The notes under the pieces were generated by a model. That model saw only the letters and a program-made list of their open reading frames with translations, searched no databases and was not told the origin of the DNA. Below, one piece after another: positions 1-8,641 of a stretch of DNA of 64,000 nt. The DNA comes from Croceimicrobium sp965228705 (GTDB taxonomy: Bacteria; Bacteroidota; Bacteroidia; Flavobacteriales; Schleiferiaceae), in assembly GCF_965228705.1 (NCBI RefSeq), contig NZ_OZ245832.1, positions 930,001 to 994,000 of the forward strand, read 5' to 3'. A program made the translations under genes and the position numbers. Each line of letters begins with the position of its first letter. Position 1 is the stretch's first letter.

Positions 1-260
1 ATACCGACATCTCCTATACCCTGGCCAAGCTGGATGAGAAAAAGGTGCGCGATGAGATTCAGGATTGGCTGCGAAGTGCAGATCAGGAAGGTAAAGCCTT
101 GAATCAAAGGATACTTTTTGGTACCGATTTCTATATGACCGAGCGCGAAGCGCGTGAATCGGAATTGTACCAAAAGGCGCAAAACCAATTGTCGCAATGG
201 ATGACGGTGATGAGTCGGGATAATTGTGAGCGTTATTTGTTCGAGCTTCCCGAAGCTTAG
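1..260 (+). CDS. C-terminal fragment of an amidohydrolase-family (TIM-barrel) metal-dependent hydrolase
   Basis: The reading frame is already open at position 3 and runs to a TAG at 258-260, so this is the 3' end of a gene starting outside the window. Codons upstream of the GTG at 45 read TDISYTLAKLDEKK, and the segment RILFGTDFYM resembles the late beta-strand GTD motif of amidohydrolase 2-type TIM barrels, whose aspartate helps bind the catalytic metal. The substrate cannot be inferred from the tail. The call rests on these two short motifs only. Confidence 0.55.
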   Translation, partial: TDISYTLAKLDEKKVRDEIQDWLRSADQEGKALNQRILFGTDFYMTEREARESELYQKAQNQLSQWMTVMSRDNCERYLFELPEA

Positions 261-266
261 AAGGCT

Positions 267-301
267 TAAAAAAGAAAAGCCACCCGTTTGCACAGGTGGC
301 T
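267..301 (-). terminator. Rho-independent terminator for the minus-strand pair at 331-836
   Basis: A 7-bp perfect stem (AGCCACC at 278-284, GGTGGCT at 295-301) with a 10-nt loop is followed, reading the minus strand, by the T-rich tract TTTTCTTTTTT at 277-267. It lies about 30 bp past the stop of the 38-residue gene on the same strand. On the plus strand no T-run follows the stem. Confidence 0.75.
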
Positions 302-330
302 AATCGAAACAACAATCCGAGTACACAGCT

Positions 331-447
331 TTAATTCAGTATCCAGGGAAGCACCAACCAGACTAAGGCTAAACCAATAAAAACAACGTATTTCACATTC
401 TTAAGGGTACGCGGATCGAGCTGTTTAATCTTCTCAATGGTATTCAT
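331..447 (-). CDS. Small single-span membrane peptide, 38 residues
   Basis: This frame encodes 38 residues: a short charged N-terminus (MNTIEKIKQLDPRTLKNVKY) followed by one hydrophobic segment ending in LPWILN. Its ATG overlaps the stop of the upstream 130-residue gene as ATGA (444-447), the usual signature of translational coupling, and a good intrinsic terminator follows. That arrangement supports a real gene despite its size. The function is unknown; one transmembrane helix with a positive cytoplasmic N-terminus is the only visible feature. Confidence 0.65.
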   Translation of the reverse strand: MNTIEKIKQLDPRTLKNVKYVVFIGLALVWLVLPWILN

Positions 448-836
448 AATTGTATCATTTTAAGCAGGCTGTTTTCGGATCCATGAATACGGATCCCACG
501 TAGATTCTCTGGGTAATTGCTCCATTTGTAAACGGCAATTACCGCCTCTACCAAGCCTGGGGTTAGAGCTTTTGGCGCTTGCGCGATAAAATCGAAATCG
601 TAAATCCCGTCCTGGGGAGGGAATTCATAAGAACGGAGCTTTAGTTTAGGAGGCACCCAGCCTTCAGCTGTACATTGACCCACCGCAGAAATGCGAAGCT
701 CGCGTTGAGGAAAATCTTTAAAATGTAGTTTCACACTATTTACCTCTTCAACCTGATGTAAAACTTGACTAAGGGTTTCCATTGTTAAAGCACTAATGTT
801 TCGACGATTCAAAAGTGCATAGTGTTTAAAGGCCAT
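444..836 (-). CDS. Hypothetical protein, 130 residues
   Basis: I do not recognise this protein. It is soluble in appearance, with no signal peptide or membrane segment. The central part contains several strand-like stretches (VKLHFKDF, KLKLRSYEF) and the C-terminus carries IRIHG. It is translationally coupled to the 38-residue membrane peptide downstream through an ATGA overlap and shares its terminator, so the two probably form a small operon. It is divergent from the gene at 977, with 140 bp between them. Confidence 0.6.
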   Translation of the reverse strand: MAFKHYALLNRRNISALTMETLSQVLHQVEEVNSVKLHFKDFPQRELRISAVGQCTAEGWVPPKLKLRSYEFPPQDGIYDFDFIAQAPKALTPGLVEAVIAVYKWSNYPENLRGIRIHGSENSLLKMIQL

Positions 837-914
837 TCAAGAGGAGAAAGCCTATATCTTAAGGGAAAATCCCCCGCTCCAAAAAGGATATTCCTCCGAT
901 TCTCAAATCAAGCC

Positions 915-944
915 TTGTGTATTGCAGATTGGCCTTTACTTTTA
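915..944 (+). promoter_or_regulatory. Bacteroidota-type promoter for the 977-3460 operon
   Basis: TTG at 915-917 is separated by exactly 19 nt from TACTTTTA at 937-944, which matches the Bacteroidota sigma A consensus TTG-N17-23-TAnnTTTG except for the last base. It lies 33 bp upstream of the ATG at 977 in a divergent intergenic region. The call is from sequence match alone. Confidence 0.45.
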
Positions 945-976
945 CTCTCGAATAACAATCACTAAACAACAATTCG

Positions 977-1309
977 ATGTCAAAGAAAATTGAAGACTGG
1001 ACTACCGAAGCGGTTCCAATGATCCTTAACTATCAAAACGACGATAGCTTGTTTATCCCTACTGCTGGAGGAGCAAAGCTTAAGGGTTTAATGGTGGATG
1101 CGGAACACGTTTTGAATATCATCAATAATCCTGATCACAACATCAAAAAGCTATTCATGATCTGTGCCCTGCGTGGTGATACAGATGTGCAGCAATTTAC
1201 TATGGTATTGGCAGGAGTGGATGAAGATGGCAAATTGGTATGTGACCCTGCATATGAATATTTGGAACCTTGTCCTTCTAATTGTGCAAACTTAGATGCC
1301 CATTTATAG
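977..1309 (+). CDS. Hypothetical protein, 110 residues
   Basis: A small soluble protein that I cannot assign to a named family. It has no signal peptide and no membrane segment. The C-terminus holds two close cysteines (PCPSNC), which might bind metal or form a disulfide, but no classical motif is present. The ATG lies 33 bp after a plausible promoter, and the stop is only 6 bp before the membrane protein gene at 1316. It is therefore probably the first gene of the operon that also carries the sensor kinase and response regulator. Confidence 0.6.
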   Translation: MSKKIEDWTTEAVPMILNYQNDDSLFIPTAGGAKLKGLMVDAEHVLNIINNPDHNIKKLFMICALRGDTDVQQFTMVLAGVDEDGKLVCDPAYEYLEPCPSNCANLDAHL

Positions 1310-1315
1310 ACTTTA

Positions 1316-2038
1316 ATGGGAATATTAGCTAACAGTACTTCCTTCCCCCCCTGGTATCCTGGAACAATGGCATTGCTCATTAATCCGGGATACCTTTTTT
1401 ACGTGATAATACTATTATCAATTATCAGTTTGGGGGCTTATAAATTCAAAAGCCTGGATAAAGCCTATCGCTATCTGGTGGTTTTATGCCTTATGATTTT
1501 GATATCAGAAATCGGTGCCAAAGCGGCGGTTTTACTGGAAAAAAGTAATTTTCCTTTTTACCACACCCTGATTCCTGCTCAAAGTCTGGTTTATGGCTTC
1601 ATCTTCTATCACCTCTTTAAATCGCGTGGCAAAGGGGGCATAGTGGCCTTAATTACCGGTTTCCTTTTTGCTCTTGGTTCTAGCATTATCAGCTTCAATG
1701 TTTATGAAGGGAAATTTAGTTTTCCCTCTCTGAATCTGAGTATTCTCAGTATTTTGATGATCATCGGAAGCTTATACCTCTTTTACCAAATTCTCAAAAA
1801 ACCTTCCGAACTCTCATTGTTCCGAATTGGTGACTTTTGGTTTGCCAGCGGTAACTTGCTTTTTTGGGCAGGTACTTTTTTGATATTCGGACTTTATCAA
1901 TGGTTATTGGATGCAGTACACGGACACCCTTCCTGGATGCATCATCTTATTCGGATTTTGAATTACATCCTTTACCTTTCTTACCTTCTCAGTGTTTACT
2001 TAAACGCCGAATCCAAGCAAAAGCAAGATGACGATTGA
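1316..2038 (+). CDS. Multi-spanning membrane protein encoded with a two-component system
   Basis: This 240-residue protein has about seven hydrophobic segments spread from residue 22 to the C-terminus, ending with a short charged tail (KQKQDDD). It overlaps the sensor kinase gene by 11 bp, so the two are probably translated together. In Bacteroidota, seven-helix proteins of this size often lie next to NarL-type kinases and may act as the sensory part for kinases that have only a single membrane helix. That role is an inference. An internal Met near residue 18 is an alternative start. Confidence 0.6.
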   Translation: MGILANSTSFPPWYPGTMALLINPGYLFYVIILLSIISLGAYKFKSLDKAYRYLVVLCLMILISEIGAKAAVLLEKSNFPFYHTLIPAQSLVYGFIFYHLFKSRGKGGIVALITGFLFALGSSIISFNVYEGKFSFPSLNLSILSILMIIGSLYLFYQILKKPSELSLFRIGDFWFASGNLLFWAGTFLIFGLYQWLLDAVHGHPSWMHHLIRILNYILYLSYLLSVYLNAESKQKQDDD

Positions 2039-2810
2039 TAGCGTAGAGATTTTTATCATTTTAGGAACAGCCCTGGCTATTTCCTTGATAGCCTTTATCA
2101 TAATCGTGGTCATCTTATACCGGCGTTCTCAACTCGAATTCCAACTCGAAAGACAAGCCATGCACCAGGCCCTCTTGCAGACCGAGGTGGAGATTCGTGA
2201 ACAAACCTTGAAAAACATTTCCCGCGACCTGCACGATAACTTGGGGCAGATCGCCTCTTTAATTAAGATCAACCTGAACCTACTTTCCAAAAATCTGGAT
2301 GAGAAGGATCAACAGCATATCGATGAATCCAAAGATCTATTGAAACATCTGATTGGAGATATTCGAGCGCTCTCCTCTTCCCTTTCCAATGAAACCCTGG
2401 CCAAGCAAGGTCTGGTAAAAATGATTGAATCGGATTTAGATCGGGTGCGTCGTTCCGGCGCCCTAAAAATTATCTTTGATAATCGTTACGAGAATCAAAA
2501 CCTCCCCGCTAACTCCGCAATCTTCCTTTACCGCATGTTCCAGGAGCTTTTAAATAATACGCTTAAACACGCTCAGGCGGATACCTTTACCATCATGTTA
2601 GAAGGCGAAGGACCCCAAATTCGCCTGGTAGCTAAGGATAATGGTGTTGGTATTCCCCCGGAAAAACTCAAGGATCCCGAAGGCGGTTTAAGCGGAAACG
2701 GTCTGATCAACCTCAAAGAGCGCTGTGAAATGATCGGCGCTACCTATGATTTCCAAAGTGCCTCCAATCAAGGCACCCGCGTTAGCATCCAACTAAAGAA
2801 ACAAATATGA
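2028..2810 (+). CDS. NarL-type sensor histidine kinase (HisKA_3/HATPase)
   Basis: A 260-residue kinase with one N-terminal membrane helix (about residues 6-31), a coiled linker, a HisKA_3-type dimerisation and phosphoacceptor segment with the motif RDLHDNLGQ (histidine at residue 69), and a C-terminal HATPase domain with an N-box (FQELLNNTLKHA) and a G1-like DNGVGI motif. There is no extracellular sensor domain, so input probably comes from the membrane protein upstream or from the helix itself. It overlaps the response regulator start by ATGA at 2807-2810, consistent with a cognate pair. Confidence 0.88.
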   Translation: MTIDSVEIFIILGTALAISLIAFIIIVVILYRRSQLEFQLERQAMHQALLQTEVEIREQTLKNISRDLHDNLGQIASLIKINLNLLSKNLDEKDQQHIDESKDLLKHLIGDIRALSSSLSNETLAKQGLVKMIESDLDRVRRSGALKIIFDNRYENQNLPANSAIFLYRMFQELLNNTLKHAQADTFTIMLEGEGPQIRLVAKDNGVGIPPEKLKDPEGGLSGNGLINLKERCEMIGATYDFQSASNQGTRVSIQLKKQI

Positions 2811-3460
2811 GCAGCAACAGTACTATTAAAATCGCTGTAGTAGACGACCACAGCCTCTTTCGTAAAGGTTTGGTAACTCTCATTCACCAGGTAGACCCCA
2901 AGTTTAAAGTGGTTATGGAAGCGGCCAATGGCAAGGAATTCCTGGCGCAATTAGCGGCTAATCCCCTGCCCGATTTAGTGGTACTGGATTATGATATGCC
3001 TATTATGGATGGTCATGAAACCACTAAAGCCTTGAAAAAAGATTATCCGGGTTTAGGCATTTTAATGCTGACCATTAAGGATGATGAAAATTCTCTGATT
3101 CGCATGCTTAAAGCCGGAGTGAATGGTTATTTGAATAAAGATGTAGAGCCTGAGGAATTACAGGCTGCCATTCGTTCTGTGTATCAAAATGGTTTCCATT
3201 ATACCGATAATCTCACCGGTAAACTGGTGCATGCCATTCGTTTTCCGGATAAAGATCAAGGGGCGAAACTCAGTGATCAAGAAATGCGCTTTTTAGAATT
3301 AGCCTGTTCTGAGCTTACGTATAAAGAGATTGCCGATCAAATGTGCCTCAGTGAAAAAACCATTGATGGCTATCGCGCCAAATTGTTTGAAAAGTTGGAA
3401 GTACGCTCTCGCGTTGGCCTGGCCATGTTTGCGGTAAAGAACGACTTAATCTCACTCTAA
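2807..3460 (+). CDS. LuxR/NarL-family response regulator
   Basis: This 217-residue regulator has an N-terminal receiver domain (residues 6-125) with acidic residues DD at 13-14, the phosphoacceptor aspartate at residue 61 in VVLDYDMP, and the conserved lysine in the GYLNKD segment. A LuxR-type HTH follows at about residues 150-212 (KEIADQMCLSEKTIDGYRAK). It is translationally coupled to the kinase upstream, so phosphorylation by that kinase is likely. Its stop overlaps the stop of the convergent FAD oxidoreductase gene by 9 bp. The target genes are unknown. Confidence 0.9.
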   Translation: MSSNSTIKIAVVDDHSLFRKGLVTLIHQVDPKFKVVMEAANGKEFLAQLAANPLPDLVVLDYDMPIMDGHETTKALKKDYPGLGILMLTIKDDENSLIRMLKAGVNGYLNKDVEPEELQAAIRSVYQNGFHYTDNLTGKLVHAIRFPDKDQGAKLSDQEMRFLELACSELTYKEIADQMCLSEKTIDGYRAKLFEKLEVRSRVGLAMFAVKNDLISL

Positions 3461-4567
3461 GTCTTTTACCGACTCGGCAGCAAATTGGGTACTCAGAGCG
3501 ACTCCCATACCGCCAAAACGACCACAATACCATAATCCAGGCTCCAGGGCTTGCATGAGTGGCTCTTTGGAGCTGCCGATAGCAATGATTCCCGACCATT
3601 GGCTATTGACCTTCCATTGATCAGCAAAGCCCAGATCCTCACTCAAGAACTGTTGTAAATACGCTTGAATGGGCCTTGTTAAGCCCATTTGACTAGTGGT
3701 TTCCCCTTCTAAATCCAAATGCCTGGCTCCGCCTATTAATAGGCGCTCTCCGATAGTGCGGAAATAGATATAGCCCTCTCGCGCATGGTAATTCCCAGGC
3801 TTTAAGCCATGAGCAAAAGGTTGCGTTACTAATACTTGATTTCGGGCAGGCTTTAAATCCAGCTTATAGCCCGGTACCCCAAAGGCATTCGTAGCAAAAA
3901 TCACCTGTGGTGCCTGCCAGGAACCCTGATTACTTTCCAAGACCCAAGCTCCAGACTTGGCAATAAGCGACTTGATTTCAATCCCGTTTAGGATTCGAAC
4001 CCCAGCTTCCAAGGCCCTTTTCCGTAATTGCAGTAAAGCTTTCACCGGATTTAACTGCGCCTCTAATGGACTGTGAATAGCACCTAGCAAACCCCTTAAA
4101 GTCAATCTTGTATCTACCTGAAATAAAGGCTTTTGAACACTATCAGCGAAAGCTTTATTTAAATACTCTAATTGATCTATAGCAGCCTGCCAATCCTCTT
4201 TCTGATCTTGAAAAAACAGTTCGGTTCCCCCTAGTTGTTGCCAGTCCATTTGAGACTCCCCCACCAGCGCTTTCAAAAAGTTCAAGCCCTGAATCCGTCG
4301 CTCAATTAATTGCAGTGCCGCCTCTGCTCCCATCAGATTTACATCGGATAGGTATTCACCCACCGTTCCATAACAAGCAAAGCCTGCATTTTTAGAACTG
4401 GCACCCTCGGCCAAAACATCCCTTTCCACTAAAAACACCCTTTTGGTGGGATTTTGCTTTTGATAATGATAGGCTAAAGACAATCCACAAAAGCCACCAC
4501 CTACCACAATCAGATCAGATTGTTGCGGATAATAAAGTCGCTCCCAAAAGGACCAGGATTTCTGCAT
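3452..4567 (-). CDS. FAD-dependent oxidoreductase of the glycine/D-amino acid oxidase (DAO) family
   Basis: A Rossmann dinucleotide-binding motif near the N-terminus (LIVVGGGFCGLSLAYHY), an acidic strand end (VFLVERD) for the FAD ribose, and a C-terminal segment ending GLWYCGRFGGMGVALS place it in the DAO superfamily of amine-oxidising flavoenzymes. I prefer the start at 4567 (MQKSWSFWERL) over the in-frame one at 4627, because family members begin close to the FAD motif and the extra 20 residues look non-coding. The length is then 371 residues. The substrate is unknown. It is convergent with the response regulator gene. Confidence 0.8.
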   Translation of the reverse strand: MQKSWSFWERLYYPQQSDLIVVGGGFCGLSLAYHYQKQNPTKRVFLVERDVLAEGASSKNAGFACYGTVGEYLSDVNLMGAEAALQLIERRIQGLNFLKALVGESQMDWQQLGGTELFFQDQKEDWQAAIDQLEYLNKAFADSVQKPLFQVDTRLTLRGLLGAIHSPLEAQLNPVKALLQLRKRALEAGVRILNGIEIKSLIAKSGAWVLESNQGSWQAPQVIFATNAFGVPGYKLDLKPARNQVLVTQPFAHGLKPGNYHAREGYIYFRTIGERLLIGGARHLDLEGETTSQMGLTRPIQAYLQQFLSEDLGFADQWKVNSQWSGIIAIGSSKEPLMQALEPGLWYCGRFGGMGVALSTQFAAESVKDLE

Positions 4568-4686
4568 GATTAAACCATTCGAGGGGCACGAAGTTAAGCT
4601 TATGTAAGAATTGTCGCCACCTGACATTTGTCATACCATTCCCGGCCATTCTCTTGTAATATCGTATAGAATTTAAGCCCTGCACC

Positions 4687-5478
4687 GTGAAAAACCTGCA
4701 AATCATCTATCCCACTGATTTTTCCGAACTCAGTATCGATACCTTGAATGCTTTGATTCCCTTTTTAAAGCAGGGAAACAATCGATTGGTCTTATTGCAT
4801 GCCGCTCAGCGCAAGCGAAATTCCCTGGCCGCCGACAAAGTAGCCACACAGGAAGCCTTTGATCAATTCATAGCTGCCTGCCCCGATTTAAAGGATTTAC
4901 AATACCAGTGTCGTTGGGATTTCGCCATTTCTAAAGAGCTGATCTTACAAGAGTCTGATAAGGTTGAATGCGATTTGGTCATTATGGCCACCAAAGGCGC
5001 CAAGGGTCTGGACCGACTTTGGGGCAGTAAAACAGAAGCCGTGGTGCGAGACGCCATCGTACCTATTATCGTTCTTCCCAAAGGAGCGGCGCTTACTGAG
5101 GTTAATCGCATAGTTCTGGCTGTAGATTATGAAGAATTGAGTTGCGATCATCGCCTCAGTCCCCTGTTGCAGTTAGCGGATCATATGAAAACCGAAATCG
5201 ACGTCCTTACCGTAAATCGGAAGGAAGAACAACTCAGTCGCAAAGAAAAAATGCACCGCAAGCAATTAAAGTACCGCTTGCAGGACTTCCCTCACCGCTT
5301 TAGCTATCATTTTGAAAATGAAGTGGGTGAAGGATTAATCAAATATGCCAAGGCCCATCGTGCCTCTTTAATCGCCATTATGCCGCGAGATTACCACTTT
5401 TTGGAATCTCTATTCCATGAAAGCCTGTCCCGCAAAATGATCTTAGATAGCCCCGTTCCACTTTTAATTCTGAAATGA
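4687..5478 (+). CDS. Universal stress protein, tandem UspA domains
   Basis: Two UspA-like alpha/beta domains are visible (residues 1-140 and 142-263). The first carries the N-terminal strand and YPTDFSE segment and the CDLVIMATKGAKG motif of ATP-binding members. The second is more diverged and lacks a clear G-x2-G-x9-G motif. Translation starts with GTG at 4687. The stop overlaps the V-ATPase E subunit start as ATGA (5475-5478), so this gene appears to be the first gene of the V-ATPase operon. A second stress protein gene closes the same operon. A role in ion homeostasis under energy stress is an inference. Confidence 0.82.
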   Translation: MKNLQIIYPTDFSELSIDTLNALIPFLKQGNNRLVLLHAAQRKRNSLAADKVATQEAFDQFIAACPDLKDLQYQCRWDFAISKELILQESDKVECDLVIMATKGAKGLDRLWGSKTEAVVRDAIVPIIVLPKGAALTEVNRIVLAVDYEELSCDHRLSPLLQLADHMKTEIDVLTVNRKEEQLSRKEKMHRKQLKYRLQDFPHRFSYHFENEVGEGLIKYAKAHRASLIAIMPRDYHFLESLFHESLSRKMILDSPVPLLILK

Positions 5479-6071
5479 TGAACAGCACTGCCTTCGATAA
5501 TCTCGAGAAACTCAGTCAGGATTTATACCAAAAATTGATTTCCGACGCACAAGCCGAAATTGAGACCCTTCAGGCGGAAGCCGCCAAAGAACGTGAGGCC
5601 TTATTAAGCGAGGCCAAAGCGCGGGCAGAACAATACCAAAAAGAAGCCGAGCGCAAGGCTGATTTATACAAGGAACGCCGACTTCAGGAACTCAAGCAAG
5701 AATCGCTGCAATTGCGCGAAATACTACAGAGGAATTTAGAAAGCTTCCTTAAAGCTGAAGTATTGGAAAAACCCCTGGAAGAGGCATTTGAGGATCAGGA
5801 ATTTATTGAGAAACTACTCCTTAAGCTTTTGGAACAGTTTGATCCGAAGTCTTATCAATTGATTTGGCCCCAAGACTGGCAATCGGAATGCCTGAGTCAG
5901 ATGCAAAAGAAATTACCCGAGTGGCAATTCCATATTCGTGAGAATGCCCGTCTCAGCCTGCAAAGCAGTGATGCCGGTTTAGAATTCAGGATTGATGCTG
6001 AAGCTTTTAAAGCACTCCTGGATGCCTATTTCAATCAAGAACTCCGGGACTTAATCCTGCAAAATGACTGA
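5475..6071 (+). CDS. ntpE: V-type ATPase subunit E (peripheral stalk)
   Basis: A 198-residue protein with a long, charged, alanine- and glutamate-rich coiled-coil N-terminal half (residues 15-100) and a short globular C-terminal half, as in bacterial and archaeal V/A-ATPase E subunits that form the peripheral stator. It sits first among the ATPase genes, overlaps the upstream stress-protein gene by 4 bp and the DUF2764 gene by 8 bp. No separate G/H subunit gene is visible in the operon. The assignment rests on coiled-coil character and operon position. Confidence 0.8.
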   Translation: MMNSTAFDNLEKLSQDLYQKLISDAQAEIETLQAEAAKEREALLSEAKARAEQYQKEAERKADLYKERRLQELKQESLQLREILQRNLESFLKAEVLEKPLEEAFEDQEFIEKLLLKLLEQFDPKSYQLIWPQDWQSECLSQMQKKLPEWQFHIRENARLSLQSSDAGLEFRIDAEAFKALLDAYFNQELRDLILQND

Positions 6072-6891
6072 GTACTATTACATCCTCAGCTCCATGCCGG
6101 ATTTGGACCTGGAAAAACGTCCATCTGAAGAAGCCCTGGAAGAAGCTATTGATTTGATATTAAGGCAAATTCAGGATGAAGATCGTGAGAACCTGGCCTG
6201 GTTTTTCCGTCGGAATGACCTTTACAATCTGATTGAATTCTGGCAATTTGAATATGGGCATCTCCTCCATCGCCCCTTGCGTAAACCTTATTCCCTGGAT
6301 CAGGAGAAATTGAAAAACCTTCGCCTGGAACCAGAGGTATTGCCCTTCTTTTTGCAAGATTGGTATCGCGAAAATCAGGAAAGCATGGGGCATTGGTCGG
6401 CCAACCGCATTGAAACAGAAGTGCATAAACGCTTTTTCGATGCGATTGAAGCCCTGCCCCCGAGCTTTATTCGCGATTATTTCCTTTTTGAGAAAGAAAT
6501 GCGCGCCTTTATGGCCACCTATCATCAAAGTCGCTATCCCTTTCTGGATTCAGACGTACAGTGGCTTAATCGAGAGATTAGTCAGGGTTTGCATAAAAAA
6601 CCCGCCCAAATTAGTCCAACCTTGCAATTGGAAAAACCCTGGCTTGAAAAGCTATTGAAAGCCTTAGATAGCAAGGAACCTAAGACCATTAGCCTGGCCG
6701 TACATCAGGTATTATGGGCTAAAGCTGATGAATTGAGCACCGCCCACTATTTCGATCTGACCGCCTTATTGAATTACTGCGCCAAGCTCTTCCTTTTATA
6801 CCGCAGAGAACAACTGAGTGAAAATCGTAAAGAGGCTCGTTTACAAGCATTAGTAGATGAGGCTCTGCAAAACCTATCACAGCATGACTAA
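6064..6891 (+). CDS. DUF2764 family protein, V-ATPase-associated
   Basis: This 275-residue, mostly helical protein begins with YYYILSSMPDL, typical of DUF2764 proteins. The family is found between subunits E and A in V-ATPase operons of Borrelia and Chlamydia, the same position as here. Those operons lack a recognisable subunit C, so DUF2764 has been considered a possible functional counterpart; that is not proven. Its last 8 bp overlap the subunit A start. Confidence 0.82.
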   Translation: MTEYYYILSSMPDLDLEKRPSEEALEEAIDLILRQIQDEDRENLAWFFRRNDLYNLIEFWQFEYGHLLHRPLRKPYSLDQEKLKNLRLEPEVLPFFLQDWYRENQESMGHWSANRIETEVHKRFFDAIEALPPSFIRDYFLFEKEMRAFMATYHQSRYPFLDSDVQWLNREISQGLHKKPAQISPTLQLEKPWLEKLLKALDSKEPKTISLAVHQVLWAKADELSTAHYFDLTALLNYCAKLFLLYRREQLSENRKEARLQALVDEALQNLSQHD

Positions 6892-8641
6892 GGGAAAAAT
6901 CACCGCTATTCTGAGCAATCTCCTGCAAGTGGAAGTGGATGGCCCGATCCGGCAAAATGAGATTTGCTACGTATTAAAGTCCGGCGAAGAACTGATGGCC
7001 GAGGTTATTAAGATTAATGGCAATACCGCCTTTGCCCAGCTTTTTGAGGCTGGTAGTGGCTTAAGGGCCGGTGATCCGGTTCGCTTTTCGGGCGAACTAC
7101 TGGAAGTTAGCCTGGGCCCTGGTCTACTGAGCAAGAACTTCGATGGTTTGCAAAACGATTTGGAAGCCATGCCCGGCAGCTTTATACAAGCCGGTCAACG
7201 TACGGCAGCCCTGAACCTGGATGAAGAGTATGATTTCACCCCTTTGCTAGAACCAGGCGCCATATTAGAAGCCGGAGATGCCTTTGGAGAGGTGCCTGAA
7301 AATGCTTTGAAGCACGCCATTATGTTGCCCTTCAAATTTGAGGGTAAATGGGAAATAACTGAAATCGCTCCGGCCGGAACCTATCCTTTAAAACATATCG
7401 TAGCCAAGGTTAAGAATGACAAAGGCGAAAGTCGAGAACTGAGTATGGTGCAGAAATGGCCGGTTAAATGGCCCATAAAGAACTATCTGCGCAAAGAAAG
7501 ACCCGCGGAAATTTTCCGCACCGGATTAAGGGTAATCGACAGCCTCAATCCTATTGCCGAAGGTGGTACAGCCTATATTCCAGGTGCCTTTGGAACCGGT
7601 AAAACCGTTTTACAACAGGCCATTGCCAAGAATAACCGCGCAGAAGTGGTAATTCTAGTGGCTTGTGGCGAACGGGCTAATGAGGTGGTGGAAATCTTCC
7701 ACAGTTTTCCGGAATTGGAAGACCTGGCAACGGGTCGAAAATTGAAAGACAAAACCACTATTGTTTGTAATACCTCTAATATGCCGGTTGCGGCGCGGGA
7801 AGCCTCGGTTTATGTAGGTATGACCATGGCCGAGTACTACCGCAGTATGGGTCATAAGGTGCTGCTTTTGGCAGATAGTACCTCTCGCTGGGCACAGGCC
7901 TTAAGGGAGATGAGTAACCGCATGGAAGAATTACCCGGCACCGATGCCTTCCCGGTAGAACTGCCAGCGGTAATCGCCAATTTTTACGGTCGGGCCGGAA
8001 AGGTGGAAATGCGCAATGGAACCAAGGGCTCTGTTACCTTCTTAGGTACGGTATCCCCCGCTGGTGGTAACTTTAAAGAACCAGTAACGGAATCTACTTC
8101 TAAGGTAGCTCGTTGCTTCTATGCCCTGTCCCAAAAACGTGCGGATGCCAAGCGCTACCCCGCGATTGATCCCCTCCAATCTTACAGTCGTTATTTGGAT
8201 TATGAAGAATTCCAGGCCTTTGCGGCCGAAAATATAGAAAGTGCGTGGATCGAGAAGGTAAATCGCGCCAAGAACCTTTTATCCAAAGGGATTGAGGCTC
8301 GGGATCAGATCTCCATTTTAGGAGATGATTCTGTGCCTTTGGATTACCACCGTGATTTCTGGAAAAGTGAATTGATTGATTTCGCCTTTATCCAGCAGGA
8401 CTCCTTTGACGATACAGATATGAATTCCAGTTTGGAGCGCCAATCTTTTATGCTCAATCGCGTATTAGAAATATGCGACAAACCACAGGAATTTGAGGAT
8501 TTCAGCACCGTAAGCTCCTTTTACAAGAAGGTGATCAACCTCTTTAAACAGATGAATTACAGCGATTTCCAGTCGAAAGACTTTAGCAAGTTTAATACTG
8601 AGCTCGATGCCCTTTTTAACCTTCAAAGCACAGAAGCATGA
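6884..8641 (+). CDS. ntpA: V-type ATPase catalytic subunit A
   Basis: The catalytic nucleotide-binding subunit of the V1 sector. The Walker A motif GAFGTGKT is present near residue 228, and the protein contains the non-homologous insert characteristic of A subunits. I chose the ATG at 6884 (MTKGKITAILSN) because it matches the family N-terminus; the in-frame extension to 6857 lies entirely inside DUF2764. The length is 585 residues, normal for bacterial A subunits. The stop overlaps the subunit B start as ATGA (8638-8641), giving close coupling of the two head subunits. Confidence 0.95.
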   Translation: MTKGKITAILSNLLQVEVDGPIRQNEICYVLKSGEELMAEVIKINGNTAFAQLFEAGSGLRAGDPVRFSGELLEVSLGPGLLSKNFDGLQNDLEAMPGSFIQAGQRTAALNLDEEYDFTPLLEPGAILEAGDAFGEVPENALKHAIMLPFKFEGKWEITEIAPAGTYPLKHIVAKVKNDKGESRELSMVQKWPVKWPIKNYLRKERPAEIFRTGLRVIDSLNPIAEGGTAYIPGAFGTGKTVLQQAIAKNNRAEVVILVACGERANEVVEIFHSFPELEDLATGRKLKDKTTIVCNTSNMPVAAREASVYVGMTMAEYYRSMGHKVLLLADSTSRWAQALREMSNRMEELPGTDAFPVELPAVIANFYGRAGKVEMRNGTKGSVTFLGTVSPAGGNFKEPVTESTSKVARCFYALSQKRADAKRYPAIDPLQSYSRYLDYEEFQAFAAENIESAWIEKVNRAKNLLSKGIEARDQISILGDDSVPLDYHRDFWKSELIDFAFIQQDSFDDTDMNSSLERQSFMLNRVLEICDKPQEFEDFSTVSSFYKKVINLFKQMNYSDFQSKDFSKFNTELDALFNLQSTEA

